A stretch of 64,000 nt of DNA from Ruminococcus sp. (GTDB lineage: Bacteria > Bacillota > Clostridia > Oscillospirales > Ruminococcaceae). The translations under genes and the position numbers were made by a program. How positions within the stretch are numbered: position 1 is the stretch's first letter; each line of letters begins with the position of its first letter. The notes under the pieces are model-generated. The model saw nothing but the letters and a program-made list of their open reading frames with translations, ran no database searches and was not told the origin of the DNA. The DNA lies in NCBI GenBank assembly GCA_017525915.1, contig JAFXSC010000022.1, positions 62,001 through 126,000 of the forward strand, given 5' to 3'. Positions 22,447 through 30,003 of this stretch are shown one piece after another.

Positions 22447-23540
22447 CGGAAAGCCTCGGGCTCTATATCCATGTCCCGTTCTGCGGGAAAAAATGCCCCT
22501 ACTGCGACTTCTATTCCGGGAGCTATTCAAAAGCTGCTGCGGAAGGCTACGTCAGTGCCGTTATACGCAATATAAGGCACTTTTCTCTGCCGGAGCTGTG
22601 TGCTGATACCGTCTATTTCGGCGGGGGAACTCCTTCCTTGCTGAGTGCCGCACAGATATCGCAGATACTTTCTGCGATAAGGGAAAGCTTCCGGCTCGAC
22701 GGTGATGCCGAGATAACGCTCGAAGCAAATCCCGGCACTGTCAATTCGGAAAAGCTCGCCGCTCTCCGTGACGCTGGCGTGAACAGGCTCTCGCTCGGCG
22801 TGCAGTCGATGATACCGGAGGAGCTTGCTTTCCTCGGCAGGAGCCATACTCCAGAAAGGGCTGCAAAGGCAGTTCTCGATGCACACGATGCCGGTTTTGA
22901 AAATATCTCCTGCGACCTTATGACTGCCCTGCCGCATCAGACTTGTGCCGATATAAGGCATTCCGTGAACGCTCTCGCGGAGCTGCCGGTCAGCCATGTT
23001 TCCGCCTATATCCTGAAAATCGAGGAAGGCACACCCTTCGCGCTGAACGGTACTGCCGATATCGTACCGGACGATGATGCGTCTGCGGAGATCTACCTTG
23101 AAACAGTCAGAGCGCTTGAAGAAAAGGACTTCATGCAGTACGAGATATCGAATTTTGCGCGTCCCGGCGCTGAGAGCCGCCACAACTGCCGCTACTGGAA
23201 ATGTCAGGACTATCTCGGTATCGGACCGGCGGCACATTCATGCTTCGGCGGAAAAAGATACTCTGTTCCGCGTGATACTGCAGCTTTCATCGCCGCTGAC
23301 ACACAGGAGATGACCGTAACGGACACCTCACCGTATGGATTTGAGGAGCGTGCGATGCTTCGCCTGCGCCTTGTGAGCGGTCTTGACCTGCGTACCGAAC
23401 CGGAGCACCGTGCTCGTATCGAAAAAAAAATCCCTGCACTTCTTAATGCAGGGTACGTCCGGTTTGACGGCAACACCGTTTCCCTCACGCCCGAGGGATT
23501 TCTCGTGTCCAATGCCGTTATAAGCCGGCTGATATTCTAG
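22443..23540 (+). CDS. hemW: Radical SAM heme chaperone HemW
   Basis: A 365-residue radical-SAM protein beginning GLYIHVPFCGKKCPYCDF; C14, C18 and C21 form the CxxxCxxC site for the [4Fe-4S] cluster. YFGGGTPSLL, NPGT and LSLGVQSM follow in the usual HemN-like order. The family was long annotated as oxygen-independent coproporphyrinogen oxidase, but the short HemW group acts as a heme chaperone. The length and position after lepA favour HemW. It is the last gene of the lepA operon and its stop overlaps the 3' end of convergent sigF. Confidence 0.9.
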   Translation: MTESLGLYIHVPFCGKKCPYCDFYSGSYSKAAAEGYVSAVIRNIRHFSLPELCADTVYFGGGTPSLLSAAQISQILSAIRESFRLDGDAEITLEANPGTVNSEKLAALRDAGVNRLSLGVQSMIPEELAFLGRSHTPERAAKAVLDAHDAGFENISCDLMTALPHQTCADIRHSVNALAELPVSHVSAYILKIEEGTPFALNGTADIVPDDDASAEIYLETVRALEEKDFMQYEISNFARPGAESRHNCRYWKCQDYLGIGPAAHSCFGGKRYSVPRDTAAFIAADTQEMTVTDTSPYGFEERAMLRLRLVSGLDLRTEPEHRARIEKKIPALLNAGYVRFDGNTVSLTPEGFLVSNAVISRLIF

Positions 23541-24187
23541 CCAAGGAGCTCCTTTCGCAGCTGCGCGAGGAGCTTTTTTTCGCGCCGCGAGACCTGTACC
23601 TGCGTCATGCCGAGTATTTTTGCCGCTGCCGACTGAGTGAGTTCGCGGAAGTATCGCAGTTCGAGGAGCGCCCTGTCCTGTGCCGGAAGTCTGCTCATTA
23701 CCTGCCGAAGCGCGAGGGTATCGACTATCGCGCCGTCCGGAGCTTCCGAGGGGATATCTATCTGGCTGTCGTCCTCCTCAGATGTCAGCGAGAGCGCCGG
23801 TTGTATGACGCAAAGTGCCTCTGAGACGTCGGAAACGCTCTCTCCCGAGAGCTCTGCGAGTTCTGAGACCGTTGGTTCTCTCCCCTCCTGTGCACGGAAG
23901 TTTTCGCACATCTTCTGTATCCGCTGCGAGAGCTCTTTCAGTCCGCGGCTCACACGGACAGTTCCGCCGTCACGGAATAGCCGCTTTATCTCGCCGAGTA
24001 TGACCGGTACAGCGTAGGTCGAGAACTTCACTCCGCGTGAGGTATCAAATGCGCGGATTGCCTTCATCAGTCCCATGCAGCCGGCGGAATACAGCTCCTC
24101 ATACTCGATGCCGCGTCCCCGGAACCTGTTCGCGCAGAGATGTATAAGACCTAAATTTTCCTCGGCAAGCGGAGTTTTAGTCTCCAT
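23537..24187 (-). CDS. sigF: Forespore sigma factor F
   Basis: A 216-residue sigma-70 family protein with region 2 (YEELYSAGCMGLMKAIRAFD, then KFSTYAVP) and a region 4 helix-turn-helix (TQSAAAKILGMTQVQVSRREK). KRLFRDGGTVRVSR is typical of sigma F/G. Identity as sigma F rather than G or B rests on context: it is the third gene of spoIIAA-spoIIAB-sigF. Sigma F directs the first forespore transcription after asymmetric division and is held inactive by SpoIIAB. The start overlaps spoIIAB by 11 bases. Its last codons contain the terminator of the opposing lepA operon. Confidence 0.93.
   Translation of the reverse strand: METKTPLAEENLGLIHLCANRFRGRGIEYEELYSAGCMGLMKAIRAFDTSRGVKFSTYAVPVILGEIKRLFRDGGTVRVSRGLKELSQRIQKMCENFRAQEGREPTVSELAELSGESVSDVSEALCVIQPALSLTSEEDDSQIDIPSEAPDGAIVDTLALRQVMSRLPAQDRALLELRYFRELTQSAAAKILGMTQVQVSRREKKLLAQLRKELLG
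23547..23580 (+). terminator. Intrinsic terminator of the lepA operon inside sigF
   Basis: AGCTCCT (23547-23553) pairs with AGGAGCT (23568-23574), with an inner CGCAGCTGCG dyad, followed by seven T. The whole hairpin lies within the 3' coding part of convergent sigF. Confidence 0.75.
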
Positions 24188-24614
24188 GTGCAGCGAGCCT
24201 CTTACGCATAGTCACGACCGTACCTTTTCCGGCAGCGCTGTTTACTTTGAGCTTGTCCATGAATGAGCTCATGACCGAAAATCCGAGACCGGAGCGTTCC
24301 TCCTCCGGGGCAGTCGTAAAGAGCGGCTCCATTGCCTTTTCAACATCTGCAATGCCGCACCCTCTGTCTCTGACTTTTATGTAAATCTCCCGGTCCTTCA
24401 GCAGCTTGACGGTCAGCTCGATGTTTCCGACCGTGCCACGGTAGGCGTGGACGACTGCGTTCGTGACTGCTTCCGAGACCGCAGTCCTGATGTCGGAAAG
24501 CTCCTCGACTGTCGGGTCGCACTGGATAATGAATGACGATACGACTGCCCTCGCTGCGCTCTCGTTCACGGAAAGCGACGGCATCGTGAATTTTATTGAA
24601 TTTACTGTGTCCAT
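24177..24614 (-). CDS. spoIIAB: Anti-sigma F factor, serine kinase
   Basis: A 145-residue GHKL-fold protein. The N box EAVTNAVVHAY, G1 box RDRGCGI and G2 box RSGLGFSVM make the ATP site. SpoIIAB binds and inhibits sigma F and phosphorylates SpoIIAA, which switches partners when dephosphorylated by SpoIIE. It sits between spoIIAA and sigF, with a GGAGG ribosome site in the 12-base gap after spoIIAA and an 11-base overlap with sigF. Length and motifs are normal. Confidence 0.95.
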   Translation of the reverse strand: MDTVNSIKFTMPSLSVNESAARAVVSSFIIQCDPTVEELSDIRTAVSEAVTNAVVHAYRGTVGNIELTVKLLKDREIYIKVRDRGCGIADVEKAMEPLFTTAPEEERSGLGFSVMSSFMDKLKVNSAAGKGTVVTMRKRLAAHGD

Positions 24615-24626
24615 ACCTTACCTCCG

Positions 24627-24932
24627 TTAAGTTATCTTTACTATTCGTTCAACTCCGGCAAGCTTCAGGACGCGCTTAATGTAGGGCTGGGCGTTCCTGA
24701 CCTCAAGCCTTCCGCCGCACTCCTTCATAAGCTTGCTCCTGCCCATTATAAGCCCTATGCCCGAGCTGTCCATGAACGTTATTCCGCCCATGTCTATGGC
24801 GAGCGTCCGCGGCTGGGTATTGATGATGTAGCGGTCAAGCTCGCTGCGAGCAGTCCGGGCGCTGTGGTGGTCTATTTCTCCGGTTATTGCTGCAACAGCG
24901 CCGCCGTTTTCGTTTCTGATGTCTACTTTCAT
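24627..24932 (-). CDS. spoIIAA: Anti-sigma F factor antagonist
   Basis: A 101-residue STAS-domain protein. MDSSGIGLIMGR contains the serine phosphorylated by SpoIIAB. Unphosphorylated SpoIIAA pulls SpoIIAB off sigma F. The start at 24932 is chosen for the GGAGG ribosome site 9 bases upstream and the usual MKVDI-type N-terminus; a longer upstream frame has neither. First gene of the spoIIA operon, divergent from the flavin reductase gene. Confidence 0.94.
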   Translation of the reverse strand: MKVDIRNENGGAVAAITGEIDHHSARTARSELDRYIINTQPRTLAIDMGGITFMDSSGIGLIMGRSKLMKECGGRLEVRNAQPYIKRVLKLAGVERIVKIT

Positions 24933-24956
24933 GATTCTGACCTCCGTTCTGTTGAG

Positions 24957-24962
24957 ATTATA
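24957..24962 (-). promoter_or_regulatory. Possible extended -10 promoter of spoIIA
   Basis: TATAAT preceded by TGG on the minus strand, 25 bases upstream of the spoIIAA start, without a good -35. I found no full sigma-H-type promoter, which drives spoIIA in Bacillus; a lone -35-like GCAGGAATAT further upstream lacks the matching GAAT. Confidence 0.4.
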
Positions 24963-25031
24963 CCACGCCGGGAACGTGAAATTTGTCATAAACGGTCAGC
25001 TGTGAAAATTTTCTGCAAAGACTTCCTGCTC

Positions 25032-25060
25032 TTGAAATATCCGCAGTCTTGTGGTATAAT
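25032..25060 (+). promoter_or_regulatory. Sigma-A promoter of the flavin reductase gene
   Basis: TTGAAA (25032-25037), 17-base spacer ending TGG, TATAAT (25055-25060). Confidence 0.75.
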
Positions 25061-25091
25061 CAGTATATGAATATTCCTGCGAGGTGAAATA

Positions 25092-25670
25092 ATGTCCAAA
25101 CAATTCTGGAAGGGCAGCGCTCTGCTCGCTCCCGTACCTGCCGCACTTGTAACCTGCGGCACTCCCGATGCCCCCAACGTCCTCACTGTCGGCTGGACCG
25201 GCATAGTCTGCACAAGACCTCCGATGACATATATCTCCGTCCGCCCAGAAAGATACTCCCACGATATCATCATGAAGAACGGCGAGTTCGTCATCAACCT
25301 GACGACCGAGTCAATGTGCCGCGAGACCGACCTCTGCGGCGTAAAAAGCGGCAAGGATACCGATAAATTCGCGCTCTGCGGCTTTACCCCCGTTCAGGCG
25401 CATGAAGTCGATGCGCCGCTCATCGAACAGTGCCCCGTATGCCTTGAATGCCGCGTGACCGAGCATAAGCTCCTCGGCTCGCACACGATGTTCCTTGCGG
25501 AGATAGTCGGAGTTGACGCTGACGAGCAGTTCATCGACGGCAAGGGCAGGCTCGACCTCCGGAAATGCGGTCTTATGGCATATGCCCACGGTGAATACTT
25601 CGCGCTCGGACGCAAGCTCGGAGATTTCGGATTTTCCGTCAGGAAGAAGAAAAAGCGCATCAGGAAGTGA
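25092..25670 (+). CDS. Flavin reductase-like FMN-binding protein
   Basis: A 192-residue split-barrel protein. PVPAALVTCG, NVLTVGWTGIV and SVRPERYSHDII follow the flavin reductase-like FMN-binding pattern of bacterial proteins in this family, with a conserved region FVINLTTESM. The family binds FMN and moves electrons from NAD(P)H or serves as a flavin carrier; the partner is unknown. The C-terminus is very basic (RKKKKRIRK). GAGGTGAAAT precedes the ATG. Its last 11 bases overlap the end of the convergent BofC-like gene. Confidence 0.85.
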   Translation: MSKQFWKGSALLAPVPAALVTCGTPDAPNVLTVGWTGIVCTRPPMTYISVRPERYSHDIIMKNGEFVINLTTESMCRETDLCGVKSGKDTDKFALCGFTPVQAHEVDAPLIEQCPVCLECRVTEHKLLGSHTMFLAEIVGVDADEQFIDGKGRLDLRKCGLMAYAHGEYFALGRKLGDFGFSVRKKKKRIRK

Positions 25671-25998
25671 TATCGCTGATGTAGCTTTTCAGCTCGCTTT
25701 CACTGTAAAAGTCTATCCCCTTTTCAAGCCTTTCCCTGTCGAGCTCCGGCATGAGCCAGATGTCGGCGTCGATGTAGCGGAAGGGCTCTTTTCTGCCGTA
25801 GAGGAAGACCGCTATCCTTCCGCAGTATTCCTCCACCCGGTAAGCCGGCTGGACTACATGGCTCTCCGCCTCTGCGACCTTTGCCTCGGTACGGCGCACC
25901 CGGTTTGCATTCCCCATTGAGCAGAGCATTATCGTGCCGGAAGCCGAGAGCCCTGCAAAAAGTGTGAGGAATATCCGTTTTTTCATGTTTTTCTGCAT
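25660..25998 (-). CDS. Small secreted BofC C-terminal-like protein
   Basis: A protein of 112 residues. A signal-like hydrophobic N-terminus is followed by a short alpha segment and by YRVEEYCGRIAVF, EPFRYIDADIWLMPELDRERLEKGI and ESELKSYISDITS. This last region follows the BofC C-terminal pattern (KEYnGKI.VF, L.ee.q..L..GI, E.eL..ll.d.tS). In Bacillus, BofC is a forespore-secreted inhibitor of the SpoIVB protease in sigma-K checkpoint signalling; short proteins with only this domain are common in Clostridia and their role is unproven. The start at 25998 has GGAGG eight bases upstream. It is one gene away from spoIIA. The assignment is by eye. Confidence 0.65.
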   Translation of the reverse strand: MQKNMKKRIFLTLFAGLSASGTIMLCSMGNANRVRRTEAKVAEAESHVVQPAYRVEEYCGRIAVFLYGRKEPFRYIDADIWLMPELDRERLEKGIDFYSESELKSYISDITS

Positions 25999-26032
25999 AT
26001 TACTGACCTCCCTGTTGATGATTTGTTATAAA

Positions 26033-26061
26033 TATTCTTTCCGTTTTTTTCTATATTATGC
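26033..26061 (-). promoter_or_regulatory. Candidate forespore (sigma F-type) promoter of the BofC-like gene
   Basis: On the minus strand GCATA (26057-26061) is followed after 14 bases by GGAAAGAATA (26033-26042), which fits every position of the Bacillus sigma F -10 pattern. The spacing is one base shorter than usual. Confidence 0.3.
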
Positions 26062-26087
26062 AGTTTGACGTTTTTTTTCGAAATCTA

Positions 26088-26116
26088 TTAACAACAGGCG
26101 GCAGATGTGGTATAAT
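26088..26116 (+). promoter_or_regulatory. Sigma-A promoter of the PBP operon
   Basis: TTAACA (26088-26093), 17-base spacer ending TGG, TATAAT (26111-26116). It leaves a 5' leader of about 110 bases. Confidence 0.75.
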
Positions 26117-26193
26117 ATATTTTGTATAGGCAGCTCTGCAAGGCGGGATTTCGCGTTTCCCATGCCGCTCCGTCAGACTGCTGCAAATTCACG

Positions 26194-26222
26194 AAAGGAG
26201 CCTTCGCCGCACTCCGCGGCGA
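26194..26222 (+). promoter_or_regulatory. Hairpin between ribosome site and start of the PBP gene
   Basis: AAAGGAG (26194-26200) is 31 bases from the ATG, too far for normal initiation. Between them TCGCCGC (26204-26210) pairs perfectly with GCGGCGA (26216-26222). With this stem looped out the distance falls to about 12 bases. Confidence 0.45.
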
Positions 26223-26231
26223 GCTGAAAAA

Positions 26232-28865
26232 ATGAACGAGAACAATAACGATATACAGCCGAATAACGACAGCTCCCATCAGCCAGGCACAATCAGACCG
26301 CTCAGGTCGCTGAACAGGATAAGGCACGATGCACCGCCTGTCACTGAGCAGCCTCCGCAGCCTTCCGACCCGCTCATCTCCGATGCCCCGTATGTTCCGG
26401 AACATGAGAGCTTTACCGATGACCCCGGATTTCCTACGCGTGATATGCTTCCCCCGGAGGAGGACTACCCCGGTGCGCCGCAGGAGGCACTTCCCGAGGA
26501 TGCTGCACTTCCCCCGAAACGCCGGAAGAAGAAAAAGAACAAGCTGCTCCTTGTCATAAAGAAACTGTTCGCAGTCATACTCACGACTGCACTTTCGCTT
26601 TTCCTCGTTATGATAATCACCGGTACGATAGTCGCGACCGCTCTCACTGTGTACGTCCTCAACTTCATGGAAGCCACGACGAGCATTACGCTTCAGGAGC
26701 TCGAATCCGGAAGCGACACTTACTTCTACTCGACCAACGTTGATGAAAACGGCAACGAGAAGCTTACTGTTATCCATAGAGTAAAGACCGACGTTCAGCG
26801 TATCCCTGTCTCTATCGACAGGATACCCCAGCACGTCCGCGATGCCTTCGTATATACCGAGGACGAGAGATTCTACTCGCACGACGGCGTTGACTATAAG
26901 CGTACCTTCTCTGCATTCGTGAATATGTTCCTCCATATCTACGACACCGAGCAGGGCGGTTCGACCATTACCCAGCAGCTCATCAAGAACCTCACCGGCG
27001 ATGACGAGCATTCTCCGCAGCGTAAGATACGAGAGATATTCAGTGCGATGCAGCTCGAAAAATCCTACTCCAAGGACGAGATACTCGAGGAATATCTCAA
27101 CTATATCGGTTTCGGCGGCGCTGTAAACGGCATACAGCTCGCTTCACTCACCTACTTCGGAAAGAACGTCGAGGAACTTACTACCCCGGAAGCTGCTGTT
27201 CTTGCGGCGATACCAAAGAGCCCGGAGGAGTACGGTCCGTTCACTGAGTACGTCAATAAGTACGGCGAATTCGTAAGCGGCAGAGATGTCAACCGCGAAC
27301 GTCAGAAGTACGTTCTCAAGAAGCTCTACGACAACGGCGCGATAACCTACGACCAGTATCAGGAATACAGAAGCACTCCCCTTATCTATGCCGATTCCGA
27401 CGAATACAAGGCTCTCCACCCGGAGACTACCGCTGAGGACCTTATCGACGTTGAGAAGGCTCAGTCATGGGAAGTCGATGCAGTTTACCGTGAATTCATT
27501 GCCTTCATGAAGAAGGAATATGACATCGATGACGAGCAGGAGGCTATCCGCCGCATAAACAAGGGCGGCTACAAGGTCTACACCACTATTGACCACAAGA
27601 TGCAGGACTACGTTACCAACAAGTTCCTTGACCTCGGAAATATGCTCAACGTCAACGGCGTCACAAGATATGCCGACCTTGACGGCGACGGCAAGACCGA
27701 GCAGTACCTGCCGCATCTCGCCTTCGTTGCTCTCAATTATGACGGCACTATCCGTGCTACTGTCGGTCAGTGGGGCGAAAAGAAACATTCTCTCGTAACG
27801 AGCTATTCCGACCACGACAAGCGTCCGATAGGTTCAACTGTCAAGCCTATCTCCGGTTACAGCTACGCTATCGAGCATAACCTCGTTCACTACGGCACGA
27901 TACTGAATGATACTGCACCGTATGTCTTTGACGGCAAGCCATGGCCTATGAACTATGAAGGTTCGGTTTCCGGCAATCCATACCCACTCTGGTACTTCCT
28001 CCAGAAGTCTATCAATACCGCATCCGCGCAGCTTGTAAAGATGGGCGGAGAAAGTAATGTCTACAAGCACCTCACCGAGAACATGGGTCTCGATCTTAAT
28101 CCTGACTACGATATCAACCCCTCACCTCTTTCGATCGGTCAGTTCCGTGTCGGCGTTACCCTTGAAAATCTCGTAAATGCCTATATCCCGTTCGGTAATC
28201 ACGGTATCTACAACGAAGCTCATATCATCACGCGCATTGAGGACTCCAACCAGCGTGTCATCTATGAGAACGACGGCAACGGCAGAAGGGCTATCAGCGA
28301 TGAGACTGCATGGATCGTCAACAGAATGATGAAGAACGTTATCGACGGCGGTACCGGTACGGCAGCAAGACTCTCGAACAAGGTCGTTGTCGGCAAGACA
28401 GGTACTACCGAGAACCACTGGGACCTTACATTCGTGGGCCTCACACGAGATTTCGTAAGCGGTATCACTATCGGTTACGATGTCAACAGTCCGTACACTG
28501 AACTTCCCAGTTCCCTCAGCTCCGCACAGCTCTGGCGCGATATCATCGGCGATTACGCTAATACAGAATTCCCCGATACGGGAAGCGATTTCGACCCGTG
28601 CGAGAGCGTCATCGTACAGCCGATGTGCTCCGTGACCGGCATGGTCGCAGGTCCTAACTGTCCTCGCGGCAATATGGGCTACTGGAAATCCGACTACGCT
28701 CCTCCCTGCAGCGGCGGTCATTATGTTGCTCCTCCCGACGGCGGCGGTGATGATGACGGCGGCGGAGACAACGGAGGCGGTGATGCCCCTGTTGATAACG
28801 GAGGCGGAGACAACGGAGGCGGCGGCGATAACGGCGGCGGTTCTCCCGGTGAATACGGCAACTAA
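26232..28865 (+). CDS. Class A penicillin-binding protein (transglycosylase/transpeptidase)
   Basis: A protein of 877 residues. A disordered cytosolic head (1-100) and one membrane helix (about 105-140) precede the GT51 glycosyltransferase (YTEDERFYSHDG with catalytic Glu near 209, GGSTITQQLIKN, LEEYLNYIGFG). The transpeptidase has active-site Ser in GSTVKP (near 535), SIN (near 594) and KTGTT (near 721). The last 45 residues are a Gly/Asp/Asn repeat tail. It polymerises and cross-links peptidoglycan outside the membrane. It is the first gene of an operon with the methyltransferase and rmuC. Nearest to PBP1A/PonA; the exact paralogue is not resolvable from one locus. Confidence 0.93.
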   Translation: MNENNNDIQPNNDSSHQPGTIRPLRSLNRIRHDAPPVTEQPPQPSDPLISDAPYVPEHESFTDDPGFPTRDMLPPEEDYPGAPQEALPEDAALPPKRRKKKKNKLLLVIKKLFAVILTTALSLFLVMIITGTIVATALTVYVLNFMEATTSITLQELESGSDTYFYSTNVDENGNEKLTVIHRVKTDVQRIPVSIDRIPQHVRDAFVYTEDERFYSHDGVDYKRTFSAFVNMFLHIYDTEQGGSTITQQLIKNLTGDDEHSPQRKIREIFSAMQLEKSYSKDEILEEYLNYIGFGGAVNGIQLASLTYFGKNVEELTTPEAAVLAAIPKSPEEYGPFTEYVNKYGEFVSGRDVNRERQKYVLKKLYDNGAITYDQYQEYRSTPLIYADSDEYKALHPETTAEDLIDVEKAQSWEVDAVYREFIAFMKKEYDIDDEQEAIRRINKGGYKVYTTIDHKMQDYVTNKFLDLGNMLNVNGVTRYADLDGDGKTEQYLPHLAFVALNYDGTIRATVGQWGEKKHSLVTSYSDHDKRPIGSTVKPISGYSYAIEHNLVHYGTILNDTAPYVFDGKPWPMNYEGSVSGNPYPLWYFLQKSINTASAQLVKMGGESNVYKHLTENMGLDLNPDYDINPSPLSIGQFRVGVTLENLVNAYIPFGNHGIYNEAHIITRIEDSNQRVIYENDGNGRRAISDETAWIVNRMMKNVIDGGTGTAARLSNKVVVGKTGTTENHWDLTFVGLTRDFVSGITIGYDVNSPYTELPSSLSSAQLWRDIIGDYANTEFPDTGSDFDPCESVIVQPMCSVTGMVAGPNCPRGNMGYWKSDYAPPCSGGHYVAPPDGGGDDDGGGDNGGGDAPVDNGGGDNGGGGDNGGGSPGEYGN

Positions 28866-28881
28866 CAGTAAAGGTGATATT

Positions 28882-29997
28882 TTGAACGATAGATTAAGGC
28901 TCTGCTGCCCGTGCCATTTCGGGCTTGAGAGCGTACTGAAATACGAAATACAGAAAATCGGCGGCGAAGACCTCAGGGTCAGCGACGGCAGGATAAGCTT
29001 CAGCGGGGACTGGAACGTCCTCGCAAGGGCTAACCTCTGCCTTTCAACAGCAGAGCGTGTGCTGATCGAGCTCAGCGAGTTCAGGGCTGTGACCTTCGAG
29101 GAGCTCTTCCAGGGTGTCCGTTCGATTGCGCTGGAGGAATTCATCTCGCGCGAGGACGCCTTCCCTGTCAAGGGATATTCACTCAATTCCGCGCTCCACA
29201 GTGTTCCGGACTGCCAGTCTATAATCAAGAAGGCAGCCGTTGAAAGGCTGAAGGAAAAGTACGGCATAGGCTGGTTCAGCGAGACCGGTCCGACCGTGCA
29301 GATACAGTTCAGCATACTGAAGGATATTGTTACCGTTTACCTTGATACGAGCGGTGCAGGTCTTCACAAGCGCGGTTACAGGCGCAATTCCAATGCCGCG
29401 CCCATTAAGGAAACTCTTGCCGCCGGAATTATCGACCTCGCAAGGGTGCGTCCGGGCTCAACGGTCTGCGACCCGTTCTGCGGAAGCGGTACTCTCCTCA
29501 TTGAGGCGGCTCTCAAGGCTCTGAAAATAGCTCCTGGCATAAACCGAAGGTTTGCAGCAGAAAAATGGGGCTGCATCGACGCTGGTATCTGGCGTGAGGA
29601 ACGAAGCAGGGCTATCGAAGCTGTTGACCGCAAAGCTGAATTCCGTGCGATCGGCTCTGACATTGACGATGCCGCTGTTGCACTTGCCCTCGACAATGCT
29701 CACAAGGCTGGCATAAAGTCAAGGGTGACTATCGAACAGGCGGATATCTCGTCGTTCAGACAGCCTGAGAACTCCATCGTTATCTGCAATCCCCCATACG
29801 GTGAAAGGCTTCTTGAACTCCGCGAGGCTGAGGAGATATACAAGGTCATGGGAAAGGTCCTCGGCAAGGGCGGCGACCGTCAGTCCTACATAATCTCGCC
29901 GCACGAGCAGTTCGAGCAGTTCTTCGGCGCAGAGGCTAAAAAGCGCCGCAAGCTCTACAACGGCATGATAAAATGCCAGCTTTATATGTACTTTTAG
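28882..29997 (+). CDS. THUMP-domain 23S rRNA methyltransferase-like protein
   Basis: A 371-residue protein. An N-terminal THUMP/ferredoxin-like part (CPCHFGLESVLKYEI) precedes a Rossmann methyltransferase with CDPFCGSGTLLIEAAL and NPPYGERL (near 304). The NPPY motif marks N-methylation of a base. The family is RlmL/YpsC-like and modifies guanines in 23S rRNA. The start is TTG at 28882: it has AAAGGTGAT upstream and matches the N-terminus of the family, while the longer frame would overlap the PBP tail. It follows the PBP gene by 16 bases and precedes rmuC by 6, so the three are cotranscribed. Confidence 0.88.
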   Translation: MNDRLRLCCPCHFGLESVLKYEIQKIGGEDLRVSDGRISFSGDWNVLARANLCLSTAERVLIELSEFRAVTFEELFQGVRSIALEEFISREDAFPVKGYSLNSALHSVPDCQSIIKKAAVERLKEKYGIGWFSETGPTVQIQFSILKDIVTVYLDTSGAGLHKRGYRRNSNAAPIKETLAAGIIDLARVRPGSTVCDPFCGSGTLLIEAALKALKIAPGINRRFAAEKWGCIDAGIWREERSRAIEAVDRKAEFRAIGSDIDDAAVALALDNAHKAGIKSRVTIEQADISSFRQPENSIVICNPPYGERLLELREAEEIYKVMGKVLGKGGDRQSYIISPHEQFEQFFGAEAKKRRKLYNGMIKCQLYMYF

Positions 29998-30003
29998 GTG
30001 ATT

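Noticed and set aside
25060-25085. GCAGGAATAT on the minus strand as a sigma H -35 for spoIIA
   Set aside because: No GAAT-type -10 is found 11-12 bases downstream, and the site is about 140 bases from spoIIAA.
28735-28860. GGCGGCGG/GATAACGG-type repeats at the end of the PBP gene
   Set aside because: They encode the Gly/Asp/Asn tail typical of many class A PBPs and stay in frame. Not a mobile repeat.
28122-29315. A 397-codon minus-strand open frame across the PBP/methyltransferase junction
   Set aside because: It crosses two well-supported plus-strand genes and matches nothing.
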